Part shown: positions 5,405-6,855 of the stretch, in pieces
Layout: each line of letters begins with the position of its first letter
Numbering within the stretch: position 1 is the first letter of the stretch
Assembly (NCBI GenBank): GCA_011391285.1
Contig: JAABQU010000020.1
Span: 1 to 6,855 of the forward strand
Source: Thiobacillus sp.
GTDB lineage: Bacteria; Pseudomonadota; Gammaproteobacteria; Burkholderiales; Thiobacillaceae
Length of the DNA: 6,855 nucleotides
Direction: 5' to 3'
Notes under the pieces: generated by a model
Databases searched by the model: none
What the model saw: only the letters and a program-made list of their open reading frames with translations
What the model was told of the DNA's origin: nothing
Made by a program: the position numbers and the translations under genes

Positions 5405-5992
5405 ATGACGTTTCCCAACGAACCTGATTCGCGCATTGCCCCGCTGTCGACCGACGATCTGCGCCCCGAATGGGTGGAAATCCTGGGACAGCTCCCCGGG
5501 ACGGGCCTCAAGGGGGAAGGCTTCCCCCGCAATGTCCTCGGTATCCTGATGCAGAATCAGGAAACACTTGGGCCGTTCCTGGACTACTGGGTGAATTCGA
5601 AGTCGAAGATGGGGCTGACAGTCCGTGAGCAGGAGCTGGTCATCCTCCGTATGGCGGTCCTCTATCGCAGCGAGTATGTATGGAAGCACCATCTCAAAGT
5701 CGGGCGCGAGTTCGGCATCAACGACACGGAGCTCGACGCCATTCGGCAGGGTTCCTACACCGCCTTCGCGGCGGTAAGGGAGCGCGCCTTCCTTGAACTC
5801 ACGGATGCCTTCGTAAACGACCGATCGCTCTCGCCGGAATTGTGGAATCGGACCAGAGGCGTCCTCGGCTCGCGGGACTTCGTCGATTTGATCTCACTTG
5901 TCTCCCAGTATGTTCTTTGGGCCCTGACCAACGTCTGCATGCAGGTCCAGCTCGAACCGGCAGTGGCTGACCTGCCGGGAATCGAGGGGTAG
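5405..5992 (+). CDS. Carboxymuconolactone decarboxylase (CMD/AhpD-like) family protein
   Basis: Seen in 195 aa: the helical CMD fold signature at about 44-125, with LTVREQELVILRMAVLYRSEYVWKHHLKVGREFGI at its centre (R74, E75, E77, Y91, W93, H95, H96). Known: this family includes the decarboxylase of protocatechuate breakdown and the AhpD peroxidase partners. AhpD-type members carry a CxxC redox pair. This protein has only one cysteine (C178), so a disulfide peroxidase role is excluded; the YxWxHH pattern is that of the redox-inactive, hydrolase- or decarboxylase-like branch of unknown substrate. The start ATG has GGAG eight bases upstream (5393-5396). No pathway genes are nearby, so no substrate can be named. 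Its last 99 bp overlap the convergent phosphodiesterase gene. Third-position GC looks lower than in nrdD or ggt, which may reflect a different origin. Confidence 0.85.
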   Translation: MTFPNEPDSRIAPLSTDDLRPEWVEILGQLPGTGLKGEGFPRNVLGILMQNQETLGPFLDYWVNSKSKMGLTVREQELVILRMAVLYRSEYVWKHHLKVGREFGINDTELDAIRQGSYTAFAAVRERAFLELTDAFVNDRSLSPELWNRTRGVLGSRDFVDLISLVSQYVLWALTNVCMQVQLEPAVADLPGIEG

Positions 5993-6855
5993 TGCGCATC
6001 GTGCAGCAATTGCGGTGTCGGGGAATTCGCTGAATACGCCATCCACCCCCAGCCGGAAGAACTGCAGATACTCGGCATGCGGGTCTCCCGAATAGCTGTG
6101 TGCGAGATATCGATTCTCGTTCCGGAAAGTGAAAACATGGACGAACAGCCCCAGCTTGTGTGCATCATCGACAAGTGAGGTAGGAACCTGGGTACTGGCG
6201 TCCTGCAAATCGGTTTTACCGTCACCGTTGATGTCTTTCAGGTTGCCGGCGTCATCCAGTTGGCCTTTCACTGGAACGATATAAGGTTTCCATGGGCCGA
6301 TGCCATCGGCATAGGTCCTGATTTCGGCAAGCCCGGCGGGCGTCACCATGTCTCTAAAAAGCCGTTGATCGCCGGATTTTTCCCAATCGTAGGGGCGGTC
6401 AAAAGGGGGGGCGTAGGTGATGCCGCCTGTCTTGAGATCGTAGCCATCGCCGTCAATGAGTTGCACCATGCGCACTTTTAGCCCCTTGGCTCGCATCTCT
6501 TTCAGGCTGCCAGGCTCAAAACTTTGCACGAAGACGGGAGCGGTTTTACTGTTCCAACCCGCAGACCGAATGGCGCTGATGAGCTTGTCCTCAAGCGGCA
6601 AAGCCAGGTCGCGATGATAGGTGGGGTTCTTCGTTTCCGGGTAAATGGCAATCAAGCGCCCAAGCCTCGTGCTTTCCGCCTTGGCCAGGTCGATGACCTC
6701 CTGCAGGGTCACAATCCTGAACTTGCCGTTGTACTGCTGGGGACGCTCCGGGTCTGTGGCGACAACGCCGAGGGTCTTTATTTCGGCAAGCGTGAAGTCA
6801 TGAGCGAACCAGCCGCTCTGCAATTCACCGTCTATCGGCCAGTTCTCACGCTTGC
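5894..6855 (-). CDS. Glycerophosphodiester phosphodiesterase (GlpQ-like), partial, N-terminus beyond the right edge
   Basis: The enzyme hydrolyses glycerophosphodiesters to an alcohol and glycerol 3-phosphate. Seen in 319 complete codons with no start inside the window: GWFAHDFTLAEIKTL near the left of the fragment, IYPETKNPTYHR, PVFVQSFEPGSLKEM, ADGIGPWKPYIVPVKG, HKLGLFVHVFTFRNE and LGVDGVFSEFPDTA, all in the order of the family. The N-terminal HRG and metal-binding residues, and any signal peptide, lie outside. Between GPWKPYIVPVKG and LFVHVFTFR sits DINGDGKTDLQD, an EF-hand/dockerin-type calcium loop, suggesting an exported calcium-binding enzyme. After FPDTAIAAR, where such proteins usually finish, about 36 more residues follow (ending NILGDK) to a TGA at 5896-5894. 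That tail lies largely antisense to the CMD-family gene and may not be native. The codon use is less GC-rich than in the left part of the window. Confidence 0.9.
   Translation of the reverse strand, partial: KRENWPIDGELQSGWFAHDFTLAEIKTLGVVATDPERPQQYNGKFRIVTLQEVIDLAKAESTRLGRLIAIYPETKNPTYHRDLALPLEDKLISAIRSAGWNSKTAPVFVQSFEPGSLKEMRAKGLKVRMVQLIDGDGYDLKTGGITYAPPFDRPYDWEKSGDQRLFRDMVTPAGLAEIRTYADGIGPWKPYIVPVKGQLDDAGNLKDINGDGKTDLQDASTQVPTSLVDDAHKLGLFVHVFTFRNENRYLAHSYSGDPHAEYLQFFRLGVDGVFSEFPDTAIAARCALPLDSRQVSHCRFELDLHADVGQGPKNILGDK
6200..6235 (-). other. EF-hand-like calcium-binding loop within the phosphodiesterase
   Basis: The 12 residues DINGDGKTDLQD have Asp, Asn, Asp and Asp at loop positions 1, 3, 5 and 9 and Gly at 6, with Asp at 12. 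This matches the DxNxDGxxD calcium loop seen in dockerins and extracellular enzymes. It lies in an insertion between two barrel strands, so it probably stabilises a surface loop with calcium rather than acting catalytically. Confidence 0.65.

Noticed and set aside
5755..6225. Minus-strand open frame of 156 aa across the CMD/phosphodiesterase junction
   Set aside because: Out of frame with the phosphodiesterase and antisense to the CMD gene, with no family pattern.

Overview
The window looks like chromosomal DNA from a high-GC Gram-negative bacterium, most probably a betaproteobacterium of the Thiobacillus/Rhodocyclales kind. The basis is general protein character, strong G/C bias at third codon positions, and GC-rich REP-like palindromes between genes. 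This placement is a judgement by eye, with no database search behind it. No mobile element, CRISPR array, rRNA or tRNA was found.

Left part (1-3342): an anaerobic deoxynucleotide-synthesis locus. A hemerythrin-like gene runs off the left edge on the minus strand, divergent from a class III (anaerobic) ribonucleotide reductase locus. The reductase is unusual. The large ORF (nrdD, 671 aa) carries the ATP cone, the catalytic barrel with its cysteines and a C-terminal Cys/His zinc-type motif, then stops at TAA before any glycyl-radical loop. The missing piece, with the motif RVMGY and a downstream FNxGK, lies 15 nt further on in the same reading frame as a separate 61-aa ORF with its own Shine-Dalgarno. 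The radical-SAM activase (NrdG) follows after a 198-bp gap filled with palindromes. Together the three products would make and activate a reductase whose radical-bearing glycine is on a different polypeptide from its substrate cysteines. Upstream of nrdD, a plausible sigma70-type promoter is overlapped by two NrdR-box-like 16-mers spaced 32 bp centre to centre, as expected for NrdR repression.

Middle part (3343-5234): a complete gamma-glutamyltransferase gene with a signal peptide, all recognisable catalytic residues and the autoprocessing threonine. It has no obvious functional link to the reductase locus.

Right part (5235-6855): a 195-aa carboxymuconolactone-decarboxylase-family protein on the plus strand, and a convergent glycerophosphodiester phosphodiesterase on the minus strand that is cut by the right edge. 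The two overlap tail to tail by 99 bp, and the codon use here looks less GC-biased than to the left. The phosphodiesterase carries an EF-hand-like DxNxDG calcium loop.

The strongest point of interest is the split NrdD with a stand-alone glycyl-radical peptide, alongside its NrdR operator pair and the palindrome cluster that separates it from nrdG.
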